Positions 1 to 10,371 of a stretch of DNA of 64,000 nt are shown piece after piece. Numbering within the stretch: position 1 is the first letter of the stretch; each line of letters opens with the position of its first letter. The position numbers were made by a program, and so were the translations under genes. This DNA is from Cymodocea nodosa (taxonomy: Eukaryota; Streptophyta; Magnoliopsida; Alismatales; Cymodoceaceae). Under the pieces are notes generated by a model. That model made no database searches and had not been told where the DNA came from. It was given only the letters and a program-made list of their open reading frames with translations. The DNA lies in assembly GCA_036874045.1 (NCBI GenBank), contig CM072336.1, forward strand, positions 18,285,001 to 18,349,000. Direction: 5' to 3'.

Positions 1-79
1 ACCGTGAGCATTAGCGTTGGGCGAGGAATGTGAGCGATTGCACATGGGCACTAGCGTGGGCAAAGGCGTAGGTGAATGC

Positions 80-207
80 GCGCGGGTGCTGGCGTGGGCG
101 AGGACGTGAGCGGTCGTGCGGGTGTTGGCGTGGGCAAAGACGCAAACGATCGCGTGGGCAAGAACACAGGTAATTGCGCGGGCGAGAACGCAGGCGATCG
201 CGTGGGC
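80..207. repeat. GC-rich minisatellite, 24-bp unit
   Basis: Copies of a 24-bp unit that begins GCGTGGGC start at 128, 152, 176 and 200. A further copy at 92-115 is separated by a 12-bp spacer, giving a 36-bp higher-order spacing at 80 and 116. The units differ by point changes, so the array is old. Its G+C content contrasts sharply with the flanks. Confidence 0.8.
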
Positions 208-244
208 GTCGGGCATCGAGCGTCGGGCGTCGGGCGTCAAACGC

Positions 245-302
245 GAGCGTCGGGTGTGTGCGTCGGGCACGAGCGTCGGGTGTGTGCGTCGGGCACGAGC
301 GT
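245..302. repeat. GC-rich tandem repeat, 26-bp unit
   Basis: Two identical 26-bp copies (245-270 and 271-296), plus the start of a third, contain GTGTGTGCGTCGGGCAC. Shorter GCGTCGGGC repeats precede them at 206-244. No coding role is apparent. Confidence 0.85.
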
Positions 303-373
303 CCACTTTGTGCGTTGGCCAAAATCTTTCTTTTCTTCTTTCAAAGCAAATCCATGGCCAACTCCTCAAGCTT

Positions 374-387
374 TGCTTTGATACCAC
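374..387 (-). promoter_or_regulatory. Primer-binding site, tRNA-iMet type
   Basis: On the minus strand this reads GTGGTATCAAAGC, directly next to the LTR end at 389. It is one mismatch from the initiator-Met primer site of plant Copia elements. It shows that 389-692 is a 5' LTR of a minus-strand element. Confidence 0.7.
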
Positions 388-388
388 T

Positions 389-692
389 TGTTATGCAAAG
401 AGAAGTATGGAAAGGGAGAAGCTTGGACACGTGGAGAAGAAAGAAGAAGACAAAAGAGAGAAACGTGTGAAGTAAAAGAAACACCAAGGTTTAACGTGGT
501 TCCCCAATTGGGTACGTTCATGGATGGAGCTCAACTAATTGATTCTCTTCTAGGTGATCACAAGGGGATACAAGATTCATCTTCATACAAAAGCACACGT
601 TGTGGGCCTATTTATAACATTTGTGTACCCCAAGTGGCCAAGGATAAAAATACCCCTACGTGTAACAAACTAATTCAAGACACATAATAACA
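389..692 (-). repeat. 5' LTR, 304 bp, short-LTR element
   Basis: The boundaries are the perfect terminal inverted repeat TGTTAT...ATAACA, with a primer site just inside. A TATA box lies on the minus strand at 608-616. The LTR carries the sequence TTTAACGTGGTTCCCC followed by a TACGTTCATGG-like stretch; a similar ACGTGGTTC...TACGTCCA motif occurs in the Tork LTR at about 5690. The element appears to have landed in the degenerate ORF that resumes at about 700. The matching target duplication would lie outside the window. Confidence 0.75.
608..616 (-). promoter_or_regulatory. TATA box of the short LTR
   Basis: TATAAATAG on the minus strand, inside the 389-692 LTR and about 75 bp from its outer end, is positioned as a core promoter for the element to its left. 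Confidence 0.6.
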
Positions 693-699
693 GCATCAA

Positions 700-1706
700 A
701 GAGAAGAATCATTGAAAAATGGAAAACTCTATTCCATTGCACAAGCTGGATAGGATTTTGTTTCAGGAATCCCAATAGATGTCACAAATATCGAATTACA
801 AGCATACACTCTAAGGTATTGTATCACATTAGTGCATAATGTTTCTTTTAATACAATGGACAGTTTTTTACAACATGCTGCAAGCCAACATATAGTAGGA
901 AATTTTGATGATATATATACAAATGATATCAATCTTGATGATATTTTTGATAACATAGACACTGAGTCTATGAATTTTGATGATATTTCATCTGAAGAGG
1001 AGTTAAATTATCAGAAAGAAAATAGGTTTATCAGTTGGGATGGGACATTAAAAGTTTAGCTAAAGATCCAACTACTAACAATCCAATGAGATTACTAAAT
1101 GATTTAAATAGCCAAACACGTTTTATTGCAAAAATACTATATGCTTCACTCTTTCAAAGGTTTGGTGATGGTGTAGAGGTTGGCAGATGTTGTCTTTATG
1201 CTACATATGCATTAATTAACCATATACAGGTGAACTGGTATGATATTTTCATTTCTCATATCTTAAACTTGTAGAGTAAATTATTTTATGGTGATACACT
1301 TTTGAGAATTGTGGCAAGTCAAACAGATATTACACCTTGGCCATAGAAAAAATTAAAATCAAGATCTTTCTCTACAAAGGAACTACAAAAATACCAGGAA
1401 GTAGATGCACCTATAATTCAACAGCAACAACAAGATCGGCAAACTCTATCACAACAGCAACAGCAATAGTCGACACAATTTTTAGAACAATAGCAACATA
1501 CAGATACACATATAGGTATACATACAAATACAAATACAAGTACACATATAAACATAAATACTGAATTTTTACAACAACCATCATAAGTTTCAGAAACTAA
1601 TTTAGATCAAGGAATAATTTATCAGATCAACAGAGTAAGTACAGAAATTGCAAGGCAAATTTCAAATACTCTGATCAATCTTTTTCAAAGACAAAGAGGC
1701 TTGTGA
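700..1706 (+). pseudogene. Plant-transposon-protein-like ORF in the env position of a Sirevirus-like element
   Basis: The reading is broken by a stop near 751, a frameshift near 1040 and several later stops. Its parts align with ORF B of family X. The segment around 775-830 matches the X stretch near LELLHNILG, and 1040-1345 matches the X stretch from VEWIEQ through LKQLN, the conserved NWxxxFIS and KLFYG. The likely family is the putative plant transposon protein domain (Transposase_32-like); this is from memory, not a search. The C-terminus is glutamine-rich (about 1380-1480), followed by T/N-rich repeats. It sits between the upstream interior and a Sirevirus-style polypurine tract plus LTR, where some Sireviruses carry an envelope-like ORF. 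The N-terminal part is cut off by the LTR at 389-692. Confidence 0.6.
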
Positions 1707-1976
1707 TTATACAAATTATGTATTGCATGTTAATTTATTGTAATTTGTTATTAAAACTTACTTGTGTAATATTTGTAAACTGTTTACTACATTTAATGAT
1801 CATATACTTGTTTTTAACAATTTATGTTTAAAACAGTTTTATTTAAACAATTTATTCTTATCCACAATAGTTATGCATGTTTAAAAAGAAAAAGAAAAAA
1901 TAAACAAAGTCTTTTTGAATGATATATACTTAGCAAACTTTTTCTTCCTTACATTTTATTTACTTTTTTATAATGC
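1707..1976 (+). other. 3' untranslated interior of the left Sirevirus-like element
   Basis: AT-rich sequence between the degenerate ORF and the first polypurine tract. I see no gene in it. Confidence 0.5.
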
Positions 1977-2040
1977 CAAAAAGGGGGAGAAGATAGATTA
2001 TTTGACTTATTAGGTTTTGACATCATCAAAAAGGGGGAGA
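1977..2040 (+). promoter_or_regulatory. Duplicated polypurine tract
   Basis: Two copies of AAAAAGGGGGAGA occur at 1977-1990 and 2027-2040; the second abuts the LTR start TGTTAGGA at 2042. Multiple polypurine tracts upstream of the 3' LTR are a known hallmark of Sireviruses, and the complete Sirevirus at 28003-36105 has the same arrangement. Confidence 0.8.
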
Positions 2041-2041
2041 T

Positions 2042-3274
2042 TGTTAGGAATTTTGTTTTGATGATGAATGCTTTATTAAAGTTTTTAAATAAGTCTAAAT
2101 AATATTTTCAAGTATAATAGTCACGTAATTAAATGTTGACAAGTTATCAGAAAGTTTCATTTACAATTTAAGATAGTTAACTTTCGAATAGTTAAAGTTT
2201 TCGGATAGTTAGCATTTCACAGTTAAACTTTCGGATAGTTAAGGTTTTGATTTAGTCGAAGAGTTATATTAAAAACTTGTATAGTTAAGTTATCTACACA
2301 TGTGTTTTTAATGTTTTAAGTTGTCACGTGTTTTCCATGTGCATTCGATAATGAAAATTGAAGAGTTAGATAATTGTTCGAGTTTTTATACGCATGGATA
2401 GATAACTATTTGAATTTTATAAAATGACTAACGAACAGATAAGTTTTCTATGCTTAGTCACGTGTTTTGCAAATGCAAAAACTCGAAGAGTTACAGATAA
2501 GTGTTCGAGTTTTTACAAGACTTAAAGGATAAGTGTTTGACTAAAATGAAGACTTAAAAGATATTCCATAAAATTCTAGGAAGATAAAGTTTCAGTGAAT
2601 CTACGAGTGGAGATCGTAGAAATTCAAAATGATAGTGAGAAAGTGGAAATTCAAAAAGATAGTAATTTAGATTAAAGGAAAAAATTAGTACATGGATTAT
2701 GGATTATGAATTGTAGATTAAGTGGATGAACATGCTGAACGTGAAGACAGAGTTCGACTACTAATAGAGAGTACGAGCTACATTACATCTAGAGGATCCA
2801 AATCTCAAAAACCAAGTCTGAATATTCAATCCAGATGCCTAACTGAAAAGTTAAGTTTGAATATTCATATTCAGAAAAATTCTCCAACATCAAAAGAAGT
2901 TCAAAATTCCAAGTAATTTCAGAAAAAGAGCTACAAACGCAAGAAGTTTGGAAATTCGACAACTGGAGAAGAAGAGATACAGAAGCTAAGCAAAAAGAAG
3001 GAAAGGAGCTATGTGCATAAAGATCAGGTTTTATACAATTCGAAATTAGTTTTGAATAACGACTTCATTTTCTATTTGAATTGTATATCGGACATTACTG
3101 TATCAAAACCGTTAAGAAGGGAATTGAGCTGAAAAGATATTGTAAATTCTTTCTTTAAAGTTTATAAAGAATAGAATTTTATTTACGAGTGTTTTGTGCT
3201 CTTGTTTTATCCATTGGTAATTTTAATTATTAAAGACACAATTCACCCCCCTCTTGTGATACAACGATCCTATA
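2042..3274 (+). repeat. 3' LTR of the left Sirevirus-like element
   Basis: It begins TGTTAGGA right after a polypurine tract and ends GATCCTATA, a decayed TCCTAACA. Just before the end it carries the AATTCACCCCCC stretch that also ends the Sirevirus LTRs at 29600 and 36070. The LTR is rich in TCGGATAGTTA and CGAAGAGTTA motifs (2160-2270) and in CACGTG (near 2322 and 2460). The base after it begins family X sequence at the F-box start codon, so this element inserted into copy X4. A piece equivalent to about 2218-2553 is found again inside X3 at 49604-49938. Confidence 0.75.
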
Positions 3275-3275
3275 G

Positions 3276-4396
3276 ATGAAATTGCCACTAGATGCACTAA
3301 GGGAAGTACTGAGTAACTTATTAGCTAAAGATCTATGTAGATTGTGTTGAGTATCAAAAGAAGTTAAAGAATGTGTTAGAGAAAATTTTTTTCAGAGATT
3401 ACAAGCTATAAAAATAATTAATATTAGAGATGGATTTTTATGGAAGTCATTTAATCATAGTTCAATCACCTATGAATATCTGAATATGGAAGAAACTGTT
3501 GGAATTCCACCCAATACATTAGAAGGAATAGATCATATTATAGGGATAGATGAAGGATTAATTACTTACAGAACCAAACCAAGGCATGCAATTCTGTTAC
3601 CTGATATTCTGATTAGAAATCCTATCACTAGAGAAGAATGGAATATAGGAAGGCCTAATAGATTTAAAGTACCAACTGAAAATTATGGGTCAGCTTTAAC
3701 ATTTTCTAATAAAAACTCGACCATTCTTGAAAAATTGTATTATTGAAGACCAATTGGAAATTGGGATGAAGATTTATGTTTAAGTGTGTATAATTTTCTA
3801 AATAGATCTTGGACTAAAAATACTATGATATATCTAGGACAGAAAACATTAATTAACAACATACATGTTATACTTGATGGATATATATATCTAGTCATAG
3901 ATATATCAGTTTCATTTAGATCTGATTTATACATAGTAAGCATAGATAGTTATTTATAGAAATATTGCCTATACCTAGTGACATAGTTGAACCACCGTCT
4001 GTAAAACATGATAAAATTCAATTAGGAATGTGGTATAATGATTATAATGATCCTACTTTATGTCTGATAAGATGGTGGGATGAATTGATGAAATTTCAAA
4101 TATAGATTATGAAAGACCTAAATGAATGGAAATGGGAAGAGGAATATATTGAAATATATGTAGAAATAGAAACAACTACATTATCTTGGAACAGAAAAGG
4201 ATCCCTTTCTACATTTCAATTTATTAATGGTAATACACTTATATTTAGTATTGATAACATACTGTAAGTTTACAAGTTAAAGAGGAAAGCAGACTGCATT
4301 AAAATAGAATTAATAGCAAGAAGAATTATGCCTAAAAAGTTTGCTTGGACTGACACATTTATTCCATTTGTCACTACTTTTCAATCATGTTCTTAA
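3276..4396 (+). pseudogene. F-box protein of family X, decayed copy (X4)
   Basis: It corresponds over its whole length to the intact 378-codon F-box ORF at 46521-47657. The F-box region is recognisable from the first codons (LPLDALREVL), and the F-box-associated region continues to the same SCS-stop C-terminus. It is broken by a stop in the F-box (near 3346), a TGG-to-TGA stop near 3743, a frameshift near 3955 and a TGG-to-TAG stop near 4102. The best open stretch is 3486-3746. It can no longer give a full-length product. Confidence 0.8.
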
Positions 4397-4557
4397 ACTG
4401 TGATTTTGTACTTTTAATGCTATGTGTACTCTGCATTTATTTTTAGAAAAAAAAAGAAAGAAAAAATTTTAGTTTTAGTTTTATTTTATAAGAAAAAGAA
4501 AAAAATAAAATATCAATCTAGTTTGTTGATATCTATTCTGGGAAACCAACTAGCTTA

Positions 4558-4600
4558 CTTGTGAGCCACCAAAGGCATAGGAGCCTATGTTCCACACAAG
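4558..4600 (+). ncRNA. Conserved hairpin block downstream of the F-box ORF (X4)
   Basis: This 43-base block is preserved in all four X copies. Outer arms CTTGTG and CACAAG can pair, and in this copy an inner CATAGG/CCTATG pair is perfect. It lies about 160 bases past the F-box stop. It could be a structured RNA element of the 3' untranslated region; the function is unknown. Confidence 0.45.
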
Positions 4601-4674
4601 ACACTAATTTAACAATTTATGTTTTGTTGTTAAGTTGTTATTTTGTTATATATTTTTCTTTTATTTGTTGTAAC

Positions 4675-5400
4675 TGTAGGATCGTATGGCTACACAAGAG
4701 GGGGGTGAATTGTGTTTTTCAACTTTTTCCGATCATAATTGAAACTTCAAAACTCATAAACAAGTCTAAACACTATTTTCATAAAGTCATTTTATTCAAA
4801 GTTTCAATTATAATATACAATTCAATTCTCCTCAGAAATTGTAGATGCAATTATATATCGATACCATGTTTCATCTATACAATTTCATAACTACAAATAG
4901 AGAAAACTAATATGCGGAATTTAAAATATTTCTCCCTGTTTAAGATCTTTCTTCTTCTTTTTCTTCTTCAGCACTTCTTCAGTGACGAATACTTTGTCTT
5001 TCTCTACTTCACCGAATTTGCTTTCTCTTAATACTTTAGATCTTTAGTGACATAAATCTAACTTTTTTTACTTCACTAAATTTTCTTCCATCTAAGAGCT
5101 TTTCCCTAAAGAGTGTTTTTTATCCCTGAAAATATTATTCGTTTGGTGTGCAAGGATAATTGATCAACGAGAATTCTATGCCTTTTATACTATATCTTCA
5201 TTTCATGCATATCATCCACATTTAATCACTACCAGTTTTCCACTTCTTCACGACTTCTCTTTTTCCTTCATTGAAATACACACGTTCTAACCCACGTTTA
5301 CATTTCGAATTTTCTTTAATCATCAATCCTAAATCTCTAAAAAATTTCTTGCAAAATAAAGTTTCTCGTCCAAAATTTTTCATCAAGTGTAATAAGAAGT
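4675..5400 (-). repeat. Partial or solo LTR
   Basis: On the minus strand the sequence ends ACAATTCACCCCCC...GATCCTACA, matching the termini of the Sirevirus-like LTRs. No primer site precedes 4675 and no polypurine tract follows, so it looks like a solo or truncated LTR inserted in X4. The upper boundary is not resolved; 5400 is an estimate. It contains no ORF of interest. Confidence 0.5.
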
Positions 5401-5608
5401 CGTTACTTTAATGTTAACTAAATGAGTCACATAAGTAGATATATAACTTAATGTTTCTAACTTAACGAGTTCCTCATGTGACAACTCACGTGACAAGTAT
5501 TGTAGCTAACTCAGTAAACTAAGTTTGTGGTGTTACCTTAACTCAACGAACCAACTCCTTGTTACGATTAAAACAAATCGTTCAGTCAACTTTCTATGGC
5601 ACGATTCT
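5401..5608. other. Unassigned AT-rich stretch with palindromic motifs
   Basis: The stretch has CTTAACGAGTT, CTCACGTGAC and ACTCAACGAAC motifs like those in the X LTR fragment at 20005-20610. It may be a diverged LTR piece. No gene is visible. Confidence 0.4.
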
Positions 5609-6529
5609 GAAAGACTCACCTCTTAACTCACTGAAACTGGAAAGTGAAGAGTAAGAGGAAGAAATAACACTGAAGACAAGGATTTACGTGGTTCAGCAAC
5701 TGCTTACGTCCATAGAGAGTTGAGGGTTCTACTATGAGCTTCTACACAATCAACTGCACTATTTTACAACATCATAAAGGTTTATATACTACCCAACTTA
5801 GGGTTAATAAACCTTTAATTACATTCAAGCCATTATAGTAGAGAAATAATGTTTCAGAGAAGGGACTCTCAATTTCGGAGCCTTATCTTCCTAACTTTTC
5901 GAAAAACAGCAACACTTCGGATGGTTATAGACTTAACTATCCGAAGAAATTCTTCTTTCTTCATTTGTTGTAATGGGCGGTACTGTAGCAGGCTAACTAT
6001 CTAGAGAGATACGGTATTTCGGATAGTTACAGACTTAACTATCTAAAAACCCACTTACTTCTCTCTCTTTTTCATTTCGGAAGGTTCTGTCGTTAACTCT
6101 TTGAAAACTGCATGTCTTTCGAATAATTACTATCTTAACTATTCTAAAACACACTTGAGTGTCTCTTCAGACATTTCAGAAGGTTCTGCTGTTAACCTTC
6201 CGAAAGCTTATGATTTTCGGATAGTTACTGCTTAACTATCCGAAGATCCACTTAAGTGACTGCTTTTTGGATACTTGACTTCTTAACTGTCCGATCATAC
6301 ACATAAGTGTCCTTTAAGTCATTCCGGATGATTACAGCTAGTAACCCTCCGAAATCTTCTGACTTTCAGATAGTTAGCTCAAAGCCTCCGATTGAAACTT
6401 TATTTTCGGATTCTTAGGCCTAATAACCTATCGAAAATATAAATCTGCTAGATACTTACTATTAACTAGCTTCCGACTGAACCTGGACTTCTTGTGGCAT
6501 ACTCCACACTTGTACTACCTACCCTAACA
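5609..6529 (-). repeat. 3' LTR of the Tork-type Copia
   Basis: Read on the minus strand the LTR starts TGTTAGGGTAGG at 6529, directly after a purine tract. Its outer end is uncertain, near 5600-5635. It contains the ACGTGGTTC...TACGTCCA motif at about 5687-5715 and a TATA box. Between about 5910 and 6440 it carries many TTCGGATAGTTA and TAACTATCCGAA inverted repeats, the same motif family found in the Sirevirus and X LTRs. Confidence 0.65.
5779..5790 (-). promoter_or_regulatory. TATA box of the Tork LTR
   Basis: AGTATATAAACC on the minus strand lies within the LTR and upstream of a plausible R region. It is a likely core promoter; the position relative to the LTR ends is the only other support. 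Confidence 0.5.
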
Positions 6530-6530
6530 A

Positions 6531-6543
6531 TCTCCCACTTGGA
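6531..6543 (-). promoter_or_regulatory. Polypurine tract of the Tork element
   Basis: CCAAGTGGGAGAT on the minus strand ends immediately before the LTR start TGTTAGGG at 6529. It marks the plus-strand priming site. Confidence 0.6.
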
Positions 6544-6647
6544 GTTTGACACAATGATCAAAGAAAAAATCAATCTCTACTCTTGGCTTACAGATTATTG
6601 CAATAGCAACTCAAGTAATCATCAACTCTTCATCTCCTTGTTTTCAA

Positions 6648-9600
6648 TTATTTAGGTGACCAATTAAGGCCATACAGAGTCTTAATTTCTGTAGATTCAG
6701 AACTTTGGTTAGCATATCTGCAGTAGTTTTAGATCTAGCAATCTTCTACAGATCTAACCTATTATGCTCTATCTCTTCCCTTATGAAATGAAATCGCATT
6801 CTCATATGCTTGGACCTTGAATGAAACTTCGAATTTTCAGCTAAATAAATGACACTTTGATTATCACAGAATAGAATACTTCTTTTTTGTTTGTGCCCTA
6901 ATTCGGCTAGTACATTCTCTAGCCAGATTCTTTCTTTAGCTGCCTCTATTACTGCAACATATTCAGCTTCTGTGGTCGAGAGTGCAACAATACTTTGTAG
7001 CTTGGATCTCGAGCTAATTACAGTACTTCCTATGCAGAAAACATAGCCTAAAGTACTTCTACTTTTATCCAACTCTCTTCCCAAATCAGCATCACAGTAG
7101 CCAACCAATTTAACTAGTCCTTTCTTGAAATTCAGATCTATATCTAGGCAATATCTGAGATATTTGAGTATCCATAGTACAACGAACCAATGCTCAGCTC
7201 CTGGATCTGCCATATATCTACTAACCACTCCCACTGCATGAGATATATCAGGTCTTGTGCATATCATAGCATATTAAACTTCCCACTACTGAAGCATATG
7301 GTATTCTAGACATTTTTGTCATTTCTTCTTCAATCTTGGCTGATTGATCTTTAGATAACTTGAAGTGGGGTCCGAGAGGTAGTTCAGTCTTCCTCTCATT
7401 TGAGATATTAAATCTCTTCAGTACCTATTCTAGATACTTCTTCTAATTTAATCTCAAAGTGTCTACTACTCTATCTCGGATAATTCTCATACCCAAGATT
7501 TACTTGGCTTCTCCCATATCCTTCATGTCAAATTCTTTTGACAGTTGTCTCTTTAATTGCTTAATTTGTTCCATACTAGAACAAGCAATTAACATATCAT
7601 TTACATAAATCAGTAGAATAATGAAGCAATCATTAAATAGTTTTATGTAGCAGCAATAGTCTATATCACATCTTTTGAAGCCTAGGGTACAGATAAAGGT
7701 ATCAAATCTCTTGTACCATTGTCGTGGTGCTTGATTCAAACCATACAGACTTTTCAACAATCTACATACTGTCTTTCTTTTCTTGCTAGTTACTATAAAT
7801 CCTTCTGGCTGCATCATGTAGAGTTCTTCTTGCAAGTCACCATGTAGAAATGTTGTCTTTACATCCATTTGCTCTAAGAGCAAATTTTCTGCAACAACAA
7901 TACTTAAGACTATTCTTATAGTATTCATCTTCACAATAGAAGAGAATACTTCTATATAGTCTATGTCTTGAATTTACTGAAAACCCTTAACGACAAGTCT
8001 GGCTTTATATTTCTTGCTGCCATCTAGTTGTTCTTTCATCCTAAACACCTACTTGTTTCATAGGATTTTCTTTCCTTCTAGCAATGAAGTTAGCTCCCAA
8101 GTTTTATTCTTCTTTAGGGACTTCATTTCTTCTTTCATTGCTAACTCCCATTTGTGTGCATCACTTGTACAGATTGCTTCCTGATATGTTTTAGGTTCAC
8201 CATCATCCATTAATAACAGATAATTGAATGATGGTACATACCTTTTAGGTTGTCTGGAAACCCTTTCAGATCTTCTAAGTTGTCTAGTGACAACTTCATC
8301 TTCTTGATCATCTAGATGTTCTTGTTGTTCAGCCTTTAGAAGCTGAATTTCTTCTACAGGTTCCTTCTAAGGTTGTTCAACATCATTATCTAGACTGATC
8401 TTAGTAGTACTTTCAAATTGAAGCTCTGACTGCTGTTCATTTGCACTTTCTCTATGCTTGTACATCTTGGATTCAATAAATGTGACATCTTTTGTACAGA
8501 TTATTTTCTTGGTTTCTTCTATCCAGAATTTGTAACCAAAATAATCCTTACCATAGCCAATGAAATAACATTTCTGTGATTTTGAATCTAGCTTGTCTCT
8601 TTTGTCATTGTTCAAGTAGACAAATGACTTGGATCCAAAGACTTTTAAGTGAACATAGTTGACCTCTTTCCCTGTCCACAATTCTTTAGGATTTTTGAGT
8701 CCTATTGGGACAGATGGTCCTCTATTTATTAGATAGGTGGTTATATTGACAGTTTCTACCTAGAATGTCTTGGGAAAACCTACATGTAGTCTCATGCATC
8801 TTGCCCGTTCATTCAAGGTCCTGTTCATCCTTTTAGCAACTCCATTTTGTTGTGGAGTTCCAACTACAGTCCTCTCCCTTCTAATCCCTTGCTCTTCACA
8901 GTAAACTTTGAATTCATGGCTATCATATTCTCCTCCATTATCTGACTTGATGGATTTGATTTTTCTTCCACTCTGATTTTCCACTTCTACCTTCCATTTC
9001 TTGAAGACTTGGAAAACTTTAGATTTCTATTTCAGAAAATAAACCCATACCTTCCTTGTACTATCATCAATGAAGGTGACATAATAGAGAGCACCTCCTA
9101 AAGAACTGATAGGGGCAAGCCCCCACACATCCGTGTAAACCAACTCCAATTTCTGTGACTTAGGATCATGAGGAGTCTTGGCAAAGCTGACTTTCTTCTG
9201 CTTTCCCTCAACGCAGTCCTCACATATCCTTAAATTGACATTCTTTAGCTTAGGGATTTTCCCTTCTGCCACTAAAACTTTCAGTTTATTATCACTAAGG
9301 TGTCCTAGTCTTTTATGCCATAAGTCAGTGTCTTCAGTATCACTGACTACTGCAATAGTGTCATCTTGATCCGATGTTAGATATAAGGTGTCAGTCCTCT
9401 ATCCTAAGGCAACAATTCTTGCACCTTTGGTTACCTTCCATTTACTTACACCAAAGGCAATCTGATAACCATCATTATCTAGAGAACTTATGGAAATTAA
9501 ATGCTTTGTAAGATCAGGAACATATCTGACCTCTTGCAATTTCCATATCCCTTGTTTTGTTTTTATGTGTACCTCTCCTATTCCCAACACATCCAAACTT

Positions 9601-10290
9601 GTGTTGTTAGCTAGGTACACCTTTTTCACAAGAGTTGCACCATAATTGTGCAACAAATCCTTCCTATAGGTAGTGTGGAATGAAGCTCCTAAGTCTAGTA
9701 CCCATGAGTCAATTAAACTATCTACACAGCATACTAGGGCATCATTTGAATCATAAGTGTCAACATTTGCACCTGCTCCTTCTGATTCCTTCCCTTTGCT
9801 GTCTTTCTTGGGAGCCTTGCATTGTGACTTGAAGTGCCCTCATTGATTGCAGTTCCAACATTTGATATCTGATCTCACTTTACTGGTACCTCTAGACTTT
9901 GACCTCCCTTTGGATTTAAATTGTTTCGATTTACTTCTCCCTCTACTTTCAACACTAAAGGTAGAAGTTGAAGCAAACAATTCACTTTTTCTGCGAATGT
10001 ACTCACTCAAAATTAAATCCTGAATGTCACTCATTCTGAGCTTCTCATGACCTAGTGAACTACTTACACTAATCACGATAGGAGACCAACTTTCTAGTAA
10101 TGAGGATAATAAAATCAAGGCCCTGATTTCATCATCAAATACTATATCTACTGAATGCAGTTGATTCAAAATAGTATTTAACTCATTAACGTGGTCTATA
10201 ACATTTCCACTTTCATGCATTTTCAGATTAAATAATCTATGCATGAGAAATACCTTGTTGGTGGCTGATGGCTTCTCATACATATTGGAC
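6648..10290 (-). pseudogene. Copia gag-pol polyprotein, Tork lineage, broken
   Basis: Read down the minus strand: gag (10290-9840, lacking its N-terminus), zinc knuckle CWNCNQ-stop-GHF near 9840, protease (about 9700; catalytic DSG is DLG), integrase (about 9300-8750 with KRLGH, CEDC, the acidic residues and NGVAKR), RT (about 7990-7500) and RNase H (about 7270-6700, ALSTTEAEYVA). The RT motif YVDD reads YVND, removing one catalytic aspartate. Stops at 9843, 9399, 9026, 8759, 8367 and others interrupt it, so it is dead. The RNase H and gag wording resembles Tnt1/Tork. The 5' end is fused to the X1 LTR remnant at about 10291, and the 5' LTR and primer site are absent. Confidence 0.85.
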
Positions 10291-10356
10291 AAGCTAAATA
10301 TTATGCAATTAACCATCATTTAACCGTGAATATTATGCACTTTTTCATTCTAAATA
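10291..10356 (-). repeat. 3' LTR remnant of X1
   Basis: It starts TATTTAGAATG (decayed TGTTTAGAATG) and matches the first bases of the X2 LTR at 44157. It stops abruptly against Tork gag sequence, so the remaining LTR of nearly 2 kb is missing. Confidence 0.8.
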
Positions 10357-10371
10357 CTTCCCCCAAACTTA
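10357..10371 (-). promoter_or_regulatory. Polypurine tract of X1
   Basis: AAGTTTGGGGGAAG on the minus strand, next to the LTR start. X2 has AAGTATGGGGGAAG at 44143. Confidence 0.75.

Larger units (their letters stand above)
1..388 (-). mobile_element. Interior remnant of a short-LTR element
   Basis: This stretch lies just inside the LTR at 389-692 when read on the minus strand, so it is the 5' leader end of an element that continues off the left edge. A primer site reading TGGTATCAAAGC on the minus strand abuts the LTR; it differs by one base from the usual Copia initiator-Met site TGGTATCAGAGC. The rest is GC-rich and repetitive, unlike the AT-rich remainder of the window. No retrotransposon protein is visible. 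ORFs can be drawn through it on both strands, but they are low-complexity products of the repeats. A non-autonomous element is possible, but its coding part may simply lie outside the window. Confidence 0.55.
3275..4674 (+). mobile_element. Family X fragment, copy X4
   Basis: It holds only the F-box ORF and the start of the 3' untranslated region of family X, including the hairpin block. The left end is cut by the Sirevirus LTR at 3274. The right end is cut at the LTR-like sequence that begins at 4675. Pol, ORF B and capsid parts are missing from the window. Confidence 0.75.

Noticed and set aside
11..475. Overlapping ORFs on both strands in the GC-rich left end
   Set aside because: They are translations of tandem repeats (Arg, Ala and Val-rich) without domain features and overlap each other on both strands.
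3740..3943. Antisense ORFs of the F-box region, recurring at 12625-12807, 41715-41924 and 46981-47184
   Set aside because: They recur in every copy only because the sense F-box codons are conserved. They have no features of their own.
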